A stretch of DNA of 7,110 bases from Fidelibacterota bacterium. Lineage in GTDB: Bacteria > Fidelibacterota > UBA2242 > B5-G15. Under the pieces are notes generated by a model that saw only the letters and a program-made list of their open reading frames with translations, searched no databases and was not told the DNA's origin. Position 1 is the first letter of the stretch. Each line of letters begins with the position of its first letter. The stretch covers positions 1 through 7,110 of the forward strand of contig QNCQ01000084.1 of the NCBI GenBank assembly GCA_003645825.1, given 5' to 3'. Both the position numbers and the translations under genes were made by a program. Shown here one piece after another: positions 1 to 5,690 of the stretch.

Positions 1-58
1 GGTTGTATGTTATACATTTCTAAAAGGCTGGTTATTGTAAAACTGAGGTATATGATTT

Positions 59-95
59 GTTAGAAAGTGACCCGATTAGGAAAAGGGATTGAAAC
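59..95 (+). repeat. CRISPR-like repeat copy 1
   Basis: First 37-nt copy. It differs from copy 2 at its positions 3 (T vs C), 16 (G vs A) and 37 (C vs G). The CCC at 71-73 and GGG at 85-87 could pair only weakly, so the repeat is largely unstructured. Its terminal ATTGAAAC matches the common handle sequence, so this copy is the likelier consensus. Confidence 0.72.
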
Positions 96-140
96 GCTCT
101 AGATGTACATGGTTCCCTTACTATATCTGCGTCGATATCA

Positions 141-177
141 GTCAGAAAGTGACCCAATTAGGAAAAGGGATTGAAAG
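141..177 (+). repeat. CRISPR-like repeat copy 2, slightly degenerate
   Basis: Second 37-nt copy, with three substitutions relative to copy 1, including the terminal C to G. It shares an uninterrupted 20-nt core (157-176) with copy 1. Degeneration here agrees with a trailer-end position. Confidence 0.72.
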
Positions 178-266
178 ATTGTATTAGCGAATAAGCCAGC
201 AAGCTTGCAAGCCCTGTCAGAGGTTACAAGATATGCACGCGTTGCAGTTTTATGTTGTTTCTATAT

Positions 267-296
267 TTGAACAATCTCTTTGATTTAAAGTAATAT
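267..296 (+). promoter_or_regulatory. Weak candidate sigma-70 promoter for the PBP gene
   Basis: TTGAAC (267-272) and TAATAT (291-296) are separated by 18 nt, each matching the -35 and -10 consensus at 4 of 6 positions. They lie in an AT-rich stretch about 55 nt upstream of the PBP start codon. TTGATT (280-285) with TATTTT (303-308), 17 nt apart, is an equally weak alternative. In such AT-rich DNA these matches are only suggestive. Confidence 0.28.
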
Positions 297-341
297 ATTT
301 GATATTTTCGAAGGTCATAGTAGAGGTTGTGTGACACTTTT

Positions 342-352
342 GAGGAAAAGGA
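342..352 (+). promoter_or_regulatory. Ribosome-binding site of the PBP gene
   Basis: GAGG at 342-345 lies 7 nt upstream of the ATG at 353. An in-frame TGA at 341-343 rules out any earlier start, so site and start codon support each other. Confidence 0.75.
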
Positions 353-2515
353 ATGGGAAGGAGAAATAGAAGCAGGAGAATTGTAACATGGTTTGAAGCA
401 TTCCTCTGGGTGATTGCGGTTTATATAGTTTGTGGGGGTGTAGTTCTCGGCGTGCTATCTTACTTCTCCAGGGATTTACCGTCTCCGGAGCGATTGCAAA
501 ATATCAATCCGGAGCTTGCCACCCGAATTTACTCAGCGGATGGCAAGGTTTTACAGGAATTGTTTGTTCAGAGAAGAATATATGTTCCGATAGAAAAAAT
601 TCCGCGGGCAATGCAGGAAGCAGTTATTGCCGTTGAGGATTCCAGATTCCGCAAACATTGGGGATTTAGTCTTCGGGATTTTGTAAGGGCGGTAGTGATA
701 GACATTGCGACACTCAGCAAAAAGCAGGGGGCAAGCACTCTTACCCAGCAGCTTGCCCGTATCCTTTATGAGAATATAGGTTATGAAAAAACACTTGTCA
801 GGAAGATAAAAGAGCTGTTGACGGCTATTCAGATAGAGAGGCGATATTCGAAGGATGAGATTCTGGAGATGTATCTCAATTCTACATGGTTTGGTCATGG
901 GGTATATGGAGTTCAGGCTGCGAGCAAGAGATATTTCAACAAAAACTGCTGGGAGCTGGAACTGGATGAGTGCGCTCTACTTGCCGGTATGATAAGAAAT
1001 TCGTATATCTATTCTCCTATTTTGCATCCAGAGAATGCGTTCAGAAGGCGTAATCTGGTTCTTGCTTTGATGAGAGAGGAAGGTTTTATAACTGATGAGG
1101 AGTATGTTATCTATAAAAATAGCCCGTTGTGTATTCAGAAACCTGAGACGCGGGCTAAGATAGCACCTTATTTTGTTGAGTATGTTCGTCAAAAACTCGG
1201 TAAGATGAGGAAGAAGCTTGGGTTTGATATATATCGTGATGGCTTAACTATATACACCACGCTTAACACTCGTATCCAGAAGCTTGCTGATTCTATTCTG
1301 ACAGACCACCTGAAACGGCAGCAGAAGGTATTGAATGATAGGATATTAAAAAATCCTGAGTTAATAATCAGTTTGACAAAGGATTCCACGCTTACACCCG
1401 AGAAAATACAGGCAATGGTGAGAGGAGAGGTTCCTGTGGATTCGTCTTTAAAAGCTTATTTAACTGTGCAGGGGGCTCTGGTGGCATTGGATCATAAGAC
1501 CGGGCGGATTCTTGCGATGGTCGGGGGGAGAAATTTTAAAGAGTCGCAGTTTAATAGAGCTGTTCAGGCAAAAAGACAGCCAGGTTCAGTGTTTAAGCCG
1601 ATTGTTTATGTAACGGCGATTGATAATGGTATTCCTGTTACTACGCAGCTGCTTAATCAACCTGTTGTTGTTGAGATGGAAGATGGGACGAGGTGGGCAC
1701 CAAAGAACTATGACCTTTCAACAGGTGGGCCGACCACTCTTAGAGAGGCATTGAGGAGGTCGCTGAATCTGGTTACGGTGAGAGTTGTTCAGGAGTTAAT
1801 ACAGCCCAGATCTGTCGTTGAGACAGCGAAGCGGATGCATCTTACAACGCACATTCCCAACGTGGATGCTATAGCTCTTGGAGCTGCTTCGGTGATTCCC
1901 TTAGAGATAACGGCTGCGTATGGTATTTTTGCAAATTATGGGATCTGGAATCAGCCTTATGCAATAGAGAAGATTATAGATAGGTACGGTAATACGATTT
2001 ACGAGCACAAGCCGGTGAAAGATTATGTGTTCAGTAAAGAGGTTTCGTATATAATGATCAGTCTGCTGGGCACTGTGATTGATAAGGGGACAGCGAAGAA
2101 TGCCCGCAGGATTTATGGGTTTAAGTATCCCGCAGGTGCTAAAACCGGAACAACGAACAATTTTTCTGATGCCTGGCTTGTTGGTTTTACTCCATATATT
2201 ACCACGGGGGTTTGGGTGGGGGTGGATAATCCTGCTGTTTCACTTGGTCCGAGACAATCCGGGGCAGTAGCGGCATTGCCTATTTGGGCAAAATTTATGA
2301 GGGAAGTGCACAAAGAAATGGGATGGCCTCCGAAGAAATTTGAAAAGCCAGAGAATGTTATTGAGGTTAAGATTTGTAAAGAGACAAAACTTCTTGCTTC
2401 GAAATATTGTCCTGTGGAAACTGAGATTTTCATTAAGGGGACAGAGCCAACGGAAGTTTGTCCTATTCACTCAAAGATAGGTGAACCAAGGAAAAAGGAT
2501 AAAGTTATTTTCTGA
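353..2515 (+). CDS. mrcA: Bifunctional class A penicillin-binding protein (PBP1A type)
   Basis: This 720-residue enzyme is predicted to polymerise lipid II into glycan strands and crosslink the stem peptides outside the inner membrane. A short basic cytoplasmic tail (GRRNRSRR) precedes one membrane anchor at about residues 13-38. The GT51 glycosyltransferase domain (about 50-240) has all its motifs: EDSRFRKHWG with E95 as probable catalytic acid, GASTLTQQL, and RKIKELLTAIQIERRYSKDEILEMYLN-type helix with E162. A linker leads to the transpeptidase domain (about 375-650) with S412-V-F-K415 (active-site Ser and Lys), S470-L-N472 and K597-T-G-T-T. The C-terminal tail carries three cysteines (C675, C686, C703) in a KGTEPTEVC-type segment that I recall from other PBP1A proteins. 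Length is typical. The start is fixed by the upstream in-frame stop and ribosome-binding site. It appears monocistronic and converges on phoH. The symbol is by family; ponA would be equally valid. Confidence 0.95.
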   Translation: MGRRNRSRRIVTWFEAFLWVIAVYIVCGGVVLGVLSYFSRDLPSPERLQNINPELATRIYSADGKVLQELFVQRRIYVPIEKIPRAMQEAVIAVEDSRFRKHWGFSLRDFVRAVVIDIATLSKKQGASTLTQQLARILYENIGYEKTLVRKIKELLTAIQIERRYSKDEILEMYLNSTWFGHGVYGVQAASKRYFNKNCWELELDECALLAGMIRNSYIYSPILHPENAFRRRNLVLALMREEGFITDEEYVIYKNSPLCIQKPETRAKIAPYFVEYVRQKLGKMRKKLGFDIYRDGLTIYTTLNTRIQKLADSILTDHLKRQQKVLNDRILKNPELIISLTKDSTLTPEKIQAMVRGEVPVDSSLKAYLTVQGALVALDHKTGRILAMVGGRNFKESQFNRAVQAKRQPGSVFKPIVYVTAIDNGIPVTTQLLNQPVVVEMEDGTRWAPKNYDLSTGGPTTLREALRRSLNLVTVRVVQELIQPRSVVETAKRMHLTTHIPNVDAIALGAASVIPLEITAAYGIFANYGIWNQPYAIEKIIDRYGNTIYEHKPVKDYVFSKEVSYIMISLLGTVIDKGTAKNARRIYGFKYPAGAKTGTTNNFSDAWLVGFTPYITTGVWVGVDNPAVSLGPRQSGAVAALPIWAKFMREVHKEMGWPPKKFEKPENVIEVKICKETKLLASKYCPVETEIFIKGTEPTEVCPIHSKIGEPRKKDKVIF

Positions 2516-2522
2516 AGTTTTT
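2516..2522. other. 7-nt convergent junction between PBP gene and phoH
   Basis: The PBP gene stop TGA (2513-2515) and the phoH stop (TAA on the minus strand, 2525-2523) are separated by 7 nt. No clear GC-rich stem followed by a T-run is visible for either direction. The T-run at 2518-2524 on the + strand lacks a convincing preceding hairpin. Transcripts of the two genes probably overlap into each other's 3' ends. Confidence 0.6.
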
Positions 2523-3491
2523 TTATGTTTTGTTGTTTTTTGTGTCGTAGGCTTTTATAATATCTTTAACAAGCTTGTGTCTGACAACATCGCGGGCATC
2601 AAAATAGATAAATCCAATTCCCTCTATACCTTTGAGTATACTTTCCGCTTCTAAAAGTCCTGATGTAGTGGAATCAGGCAGGTCGATTTGAGTGATGTCC
2701 CCTGTTATTATAGCTTTTGAGTTTGCTCCCAGTCTGGTGAGAAACATTTTCATCTGCATGCTTGTTGTATTCTGAGCTTCGTCGAGAATTACGTATGCAT
2801 TGTTCAAAGTTCTTCCTCTCATGTAGGCGAGAGGAATTACTTCAATAATTTTCTGGTCTATCAGGGAACGTAATTTCTCCGTAGGAAGCATTTCATACAA
2901 TGCGTCATACAGAGGAGCTAAGTAAGGGTCGACTTTTTCCTTTAGATCCCCGGGAAGAAAGCCCAATTTCTCTCCTGCTTCAACGGCGGGTCTTGTTAGG
3001 ATTATTCTTTGGACTTCATGGTTTTTAAATGCGGCAATAGCGATTGCGACCGCAAGGTAAGTTTTTCCTGTGCCTGCAGGACCTATTGCGAATACGATGT
3101 CGTTAGTTAAAGTGGATTTGTAATACTCTTCTTGGTTGGGAGTTCTTGGCTTAATAGCGCCCGTTTTGGTGTAAAGTATTACTGTGTTAGGAGAGATATC
3201 CTCTTTTTTGTCAATATCCCCTTTTTCGATATGTATAAGTGTTCGCACATCATTTTCGCTGAGGTATCCTTTCTGATTTATCGTAAGGAGCATTTCCCCA
3301 AAGACTCTGTTTGCTATTGAAATGGAGTCATCATCTCCGTGAAGGGTGACCTTGTTTCCGCGGGCAATGATTTTCATGTGCAGGTTTTCCTCTATTATGG
3401 TCAGATAGGAGTCATTGACTCCATATACAAGAAGGGGATCGACCCCCTTTATTTCAATTGTTTTTGTATAAGCTTTTTTCTTTGTAGCTAT
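2523..3491 (-). CDS. phoH: PhoH-like P-loop ATPase, probable AUA start
   Basis: PhoH/YbeZ-family cytoplasmic NTPase, a family linked to RNA metabolism, often beside ybeY; the exact reaction is not settled. With the start chosen here it has 322 residues, the usual family length. The Walker A motif GPAGTGKT is at 137-144, Walker B VILDEAQNTT begins at 234, and the family segment ITGDITQIDLP is at about 262-272. The first ATG lies at 3377 and would give only 284 residues. Upstream of it the frame stays open and encodes a typical PhoH N-terminus (TIEIKGVDPLLVYGVNDSYL). No ATG, GTG or TTG occurs in that extension. An ATA at 3491-3489 sits 7 nt behind AAGGAGGTGA, so I take it as the start. It follows aspS by 19 nt and is the last gene of the minus-strand unit. 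A sequencing error (ATA for ATG) is the main alternative. Family certain; start less so. Confidence 0.9.
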   Translation of the reverse strand: MATKKKAYTKTIEIKGVDPLLVYGVNDSYLTIIEENLHMKIIARGNKVTLHGDDDSISIANRVFGEMLLTINQKGYLSENDVRTLIHIEKGDIDKKEDISPNTVILYTKTGAIKPRTPNQEEYYKSTLTNDIVFAIGPAGTGKTYLAVAIAIAAFKNHEVQRIILTRPAVEAGEKLGFLPGDLKEKVDPYLAPLYDALYEMLPTEKLRSLIDQKIIEVIPLAYMRGRTLNNAYVILDEAQNTTSMQMKMFLTRLGANSKAIITGDITQIDLPDSTTSGLLEAESILKGIEGIGFIYFDARDVVRHKLVKDIIKAYDTKNNKT

Positions 3492-3495
3492 TTTC

Positions 3496-3505
3496 TCACC
3501 TCCTT
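3496..3505 (-). promoter_or_regulatory. Strong Shine-Dalgarno that decides the phoH start
   Basis: On the minus strand, AAGGAGGTGA (3505-3496) lies in the 19-nt gap after the aspS stop and is a near-perfect anti-16S match. It is 119 nt upstream of the first phoH ATG (3377), too far to serve it, but exactly 7 nt (3498-3492) separate GGAGG from the in-frame ATA at 3491. This supports an N-terminal extension of 38 codons. Confidence 0.85.
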
Positions 3506-3510
3506 TCTTT

Positions 3511-5271
3511 TTAGTACTTGGTAATTTTTATTCCCAATTCTTTTAATTGTTCCTCGCTAACTTCAGAAGGAGATCCGTCCATGAGCGAGAGAGCATTTTT
3601 AGTCTTCGGGAAAGCTATGACCTCCCTTATGCTTTCTTCTCCTGCCAGTAACATTATTAATCTGTCGAATCCGAGAGCTATGCCCCCGTGTGGAGGGGCT
3701 CCGTAAGAAAGAGCTTCAAGGAGGAAGCCGAATTTCCTTTCCGCTTCTTCTTCGCTTATTCCCAGTACTTTAAACAGTTTTTTCTGAATATCTACTCTGT
3801 GGTTTCTAATGCTTCCCCCTCCGATTTCGACGCCGTTTATCACAATATCATATGCTCTTGAGCGTACCCTGGCCGGTTCTGTTTCTAAAAGTTCAATATC
3901 CTCGGCAACAGGAGCGGTGAATGGATGATGCATTGCCTTGTAACGCTGTTCTTCTTCGTCCCATTCGAGAAGAGGAAAGTTCGTTACCCAGATGCACTTA
4001 AAGCTGTCGGTTTTTATAAGATTTAAATTTTCACCAAGCCTGGACCTGAGCATTCCCAAAAGTTCAAAAGCTCTGTAGTCTTTATCGGCGATAAAAAACA
4101 TCACGTTTCCGGGTTTGGCGGCAAAGATATCGATTAGTTTTTCTTTTATGCCTTCGACAAATTTAGAAATCCCGCCCTCAAAACCTTTTTCCGTTATCCG
4201 CCCCCAGGCGAGTCCTTTCCCTCCCCAGTTCTTGACCTGTTCGGTTAGTCTGTCTATTTCCATTCTGGTCAGGTAATCCATAGCTGGAGAACACAGGCCT
4301 GCTACGAAACCTCCATCCGCTACAGCCTTTTTGAAAATGTTAAAGTCTGATTCCAGGAAGACTTTAGATACGTCTTTTAGTTCAAGTCCAAACCTGATAT
4401 CTGGGCTGTCAGAACCATATCTTTTTATTGCTTCGTCATAGGTGAGGACAGGGAATTTTTCTTCAAGCTCGACACCTATGGTATTTTTAAAAACCTTTCT
4501 TAGCATCTCCTCTGTTGAGGTCATAACATCATTTTCGTCTACGAAAGACATTTCTACGTCTATTTGGGTAAATTCTGGTTGTCTGTCTGCCCTGAGGTCT
4601 TCGTCCCTGAAACATCTGACTATCTGGTAGTATTTGTCAAAACCCGCTATCATCAGGATTTGTTTGAACATCTGAGGGGATTGCGGTAAGGCATAAAATT
4701 TTCCTCTATGGATTCTGCTTGGTACTAAGAAGTCTCTTGCTCCCTCAGGAGTGCTTTTCATCAAAAATGGTGTTTCTATTTCATAAAATCCCTGGCTATT
4801 ATAGTATTCCCTTACCGTCTGAGCGGCTTTGTGCCGAAGGTAAATATTTCTCTGCATTTCACGAGTGCGGAGGTCAAGGTATCTATATTTTAGCCTCAAA
4901 TTTTCCAGTCCGCTGCTTCTATCAGTCACCATGAATGGTAAAGGTTTTGATTCGTTGAAGATTTCGAGCTCTTTTACCAGGACTTCAATTTCTCCGGTTG
5001 CCAGGTTTTCATTAATAGATTCTTCGGGTCTTTTTCTTACGATACCTTTTATACCAATTACATCTTCAAAACCGAGCTTCTTAGCCTTTTCATAAAAGTC
5101 TCCGCAGGCTGATTGGTCAAAAACGATTTGAGTGATTCCATATCGGTCCCTCAGGTCTATGAAAATTAGCCCCCCGTGGTCTCGAGTGGTATTCACCCAT
5201 CCACAAAGAATAACTTCTTTGCCAGAATCCTTTGGTCTCAGTTCTCCGCATGTGTGGGTTCTTTTTAGCAT
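3511..5271 (-). CDS. aspS: Aspartyl-tRNA synthetase, bacterial type
   Basis: Class II synthetase of 586 residues, a normal bacterial length, charging tRNA(Asp) with aspartate in the cytoplasm. The N-terminal OB-fold anticodon-binding domain (about 1-105) contains CGWVNTTRDHGGLIFIDLRD. The catalytic core has motif 1 near 161-170 (GFYEIETPFL), motif 2 as FRDEDLRADRQPEFTQ (221-236) and motif 3 GIALGFDRL (530-538). The bacterial GAD insertion occupies roughly 300-410. The tail PSEVSEEQLKELGI is typical. H32 replaces the Leu found after RD in Asp-specific enzymes such as that of E. coli; this His is associated with non-discriminating AspRS that also aspartylates tRNA(Asn). The second determinant region reads RPEES rather than RPEG, so the prediction is mixed. 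The ATG start at 5271 has GGAGG (5282-5278) 6 nt upstream, just past the atpC stop (14-nt gap). It lies between atpC and phoH in one probable transcript. Confidence 0.97.
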   Translation of the reverse strand: MLKRTHTCGELRPKDSGKEVILCGWVNTTRDHGGLIFIDLRDRYGITQIVFDQSACGDFYEKAKKLGFEDVIGIKGIVRKRPEESINENLATGEIEVLVKELEIFNESKPLPFMVTDRSSGLENLRLKYRYLDLRTREMQRNIYLRHKAAQTVREYYNSQGFYEIETPFLMKSTPEGARDFLVPSRIHRGKFYALPQSPQMFKQILMIAGFDKYYQIVRCFRDEDLRADRQPEFTQIDVEMSFVDENDVMTSTEEMLRKVFKNTIGVELEEKFPVLTYDEAIKRYGSDSPDIRFGLELKDVSKVFLESDFNIFKKAVADGGFVAGLCSPAMDYLTRMEIDRLTEQVKNWGGKGLAWGRITEKGFEGGISKFVEGIKEKLIDIFAAKPGNVMFFIADKDYRAFELLGMLRSRLGENLNLIKTDSFKCIWVTNFPLLEWDEEEQRYKAMHHPFTAPVAEDIELLETEPARVRSRAYDIVINGVEIGGGSIRNHRVDIQKKLFKVLGISEEEAERKFGFLLEALSYGAPPHGGIALGFDRLIMLLAGEESIREVIAFPKTKNALSLMDGSPSEVSEEQLKELGIKITKY

Positions 5272-5277
5272 TTCCTA

Positions 5278-5282
5278 CCTCC
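5278..5282 (-). promoter_or_regulatory. Ribosome-binding site of aspS
   Basis: GGAGG on the minus strand lies within the 14-nt gap between the atpC stop (5288-5286) and the aspS ATG (5271-5269), 6 nt from the start codon. It fixes the aspS start and argues for co-transcription with atpC. Confidence 0.8.
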
Positions 5283-5285
5283 GGG

Positions 5286-5687
5286 CTACTTTCTACCAAA
5301 TCTGGTTACAAACTTGAGTTTGTTTACGTTCTTTTTCAAATCAACGCCTGCCATGACGAATCCTGCAAGAGGCCCATAAGTTTTTACTTTCTGAGAAATT
5401 TTGTCAACCTCTTTTTCTGCCTGCTTTATATCAATTTCTTCAGGTTTCTCAACACTTTCTGCGATTATAAGCACTTTGTTTTTTGTTATTTCAGCGTATC
5501 CTCCGCTCCCCCACAGGTAATATATTTTCCCTTCTTTGCGATATTTTATATCTCCGGGTTCGAGAGCCACTATGGAGCTTATGTGATTATCAAGTATCCC
5601 GATATATCCATCTATTGTAGGTAGTCTCACGTATTCAACACTTTCGATTTCTTCCTCTCGTAAAGGCGTTGCGATAATAAGCTTCAT
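5286..5687 (-). CDS. atpC: F1 ATP synthase epsilon subunit
   Basis: Epsilon is part of the central stalk of F1 and regulates ATP hydrolysis on the cytoplasmic side of the membrane. This protein has 133 residues, within the family range. The N-terminal beta-sandwich domain (about 1-82) shows the conserved turn GYIGILDNH (27-35) followed by SSIVALEPGDI, and GGYAEITKNKVLIIAE (62-77), the segment corresponding to the usual GGF/GGYxEV strand. The C-terminal part begins with a charged helix (about 84-103), is broken by YGPLAG (104-109), and ends in a second, unusually hydrophobic and then basic segment (FVMAGVDLKKNVNKLKFVTRF). This region is less alanine-rich than common epsilons, so its regulatory behaviour may differ. 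The ATG at 5687 is 3 nt after the atpD stop, with AAAAGGTG in the last atpD codons as its ribosome-binding site. The atpD-atpC pair is the standard order. Confidence 0.94.
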   Translation of the reverse strand: MKLIIATPLREEEIESVEYVRLPTIDGYIGILDNHISSIVALEPGDIKYRKEGKIYYLWGSGGYAEITKNKVLIIAESVEKPEEIDIKQAEKEVDKISQKVKTYGPLAGFVMAGVDLKKNVNKLKFVTRFGRK

Positions 5688-5690
5688 AGG

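Larger units (their letters stand above)
59..177 (+). CRISPR. Minimal CRISPR-like array: two repeats, one spacer
   Basis: Two 37-nt direct repeats (59-95 and 141-177) flank one 45-nt unique spacer (96-140). They start GTTAGAAAGTGACCC / GTCAGAAAGTGACCC and end AGGGATTGAAAC / AGGGATTGAAAG, with 34 of 37 positions identical. The ATTGAAAC/G end is the form of the 8-nt crRNA 5' handle known from type I and III systems, which suggests crRNA reads on the + strand with the leader to the left. The last base of the second repeat differs, as is common for the trailer-end repeat. No further repeat is seen in bases 1-58, so the pair is either a single-spacer array or the last units of a longer one with an unusually long preceding spacer. 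No cas gene is in the window. With only two copies, a non-CRISPR direct repeat is possible. Confidence 0.72.
178..352. other. Non-coding gap between repeat pair and PBP gene
   Basis: No convincing gene is seen in this 175-nt gap. It holds two overlapping perfect 10-nt palindromes at 199-212 (GCAAGCTTGC and GCTTGCAAGC), a possible decayed CRISPR repeat start at 216-227, and a very AT-rich stretch (about 247-308) that is the probable promoter region of the downstream penicillin-binding protein gene. No tRNA-like fold or riboswitch was recognised. Confidence 0.6.

Noticed and set aside
22..43. Possible additional degenerate CRISPR repeat end left of copy 1 (AAAAGG ... ATTGTAAAAC).
   Set aside because: It resembles the repeat end only with several gaps, and would leave a spacer of just 15 nt before copy 1.
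234..246. TGCACGCGTTGCA as an operator-like inverted repeat.
   Set aside because: Only the central ACGCGT is a true palindrome; the flanking arms are offset by one base, so it is probably chance.
551..898. Minus-strand open frame of 115 residues inside the PBP gene.
   Set aside because: It is antisense to the conserved GT51 domain, with low-information composition and no plausible start context.
2113..2433. Minus-strand open frame of 106 residues inside the PBP gene.
   Set aside because: It is antisense to the transpeptidase KTG region and has no recognisable features.
2462..2485. Potential hairpin (CCTAT/ATAGG or TTCAC/GTGAA) near the end of the PBP gene as a terminator.
   Set aside because: The two 5-bp stems compete, are AT-rich, lie inside coding sequence and are not directly followed by a T-run in either direction.
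5232..5624. Plus-strand open frame of 130 residues over atpC and the start of aspS.
   Set aside because: It lies antisense to two well-supported genes, has no recognisable domain, and is Phe/Tyr/Cys-rich as expected from the reverse complement of a real gene.
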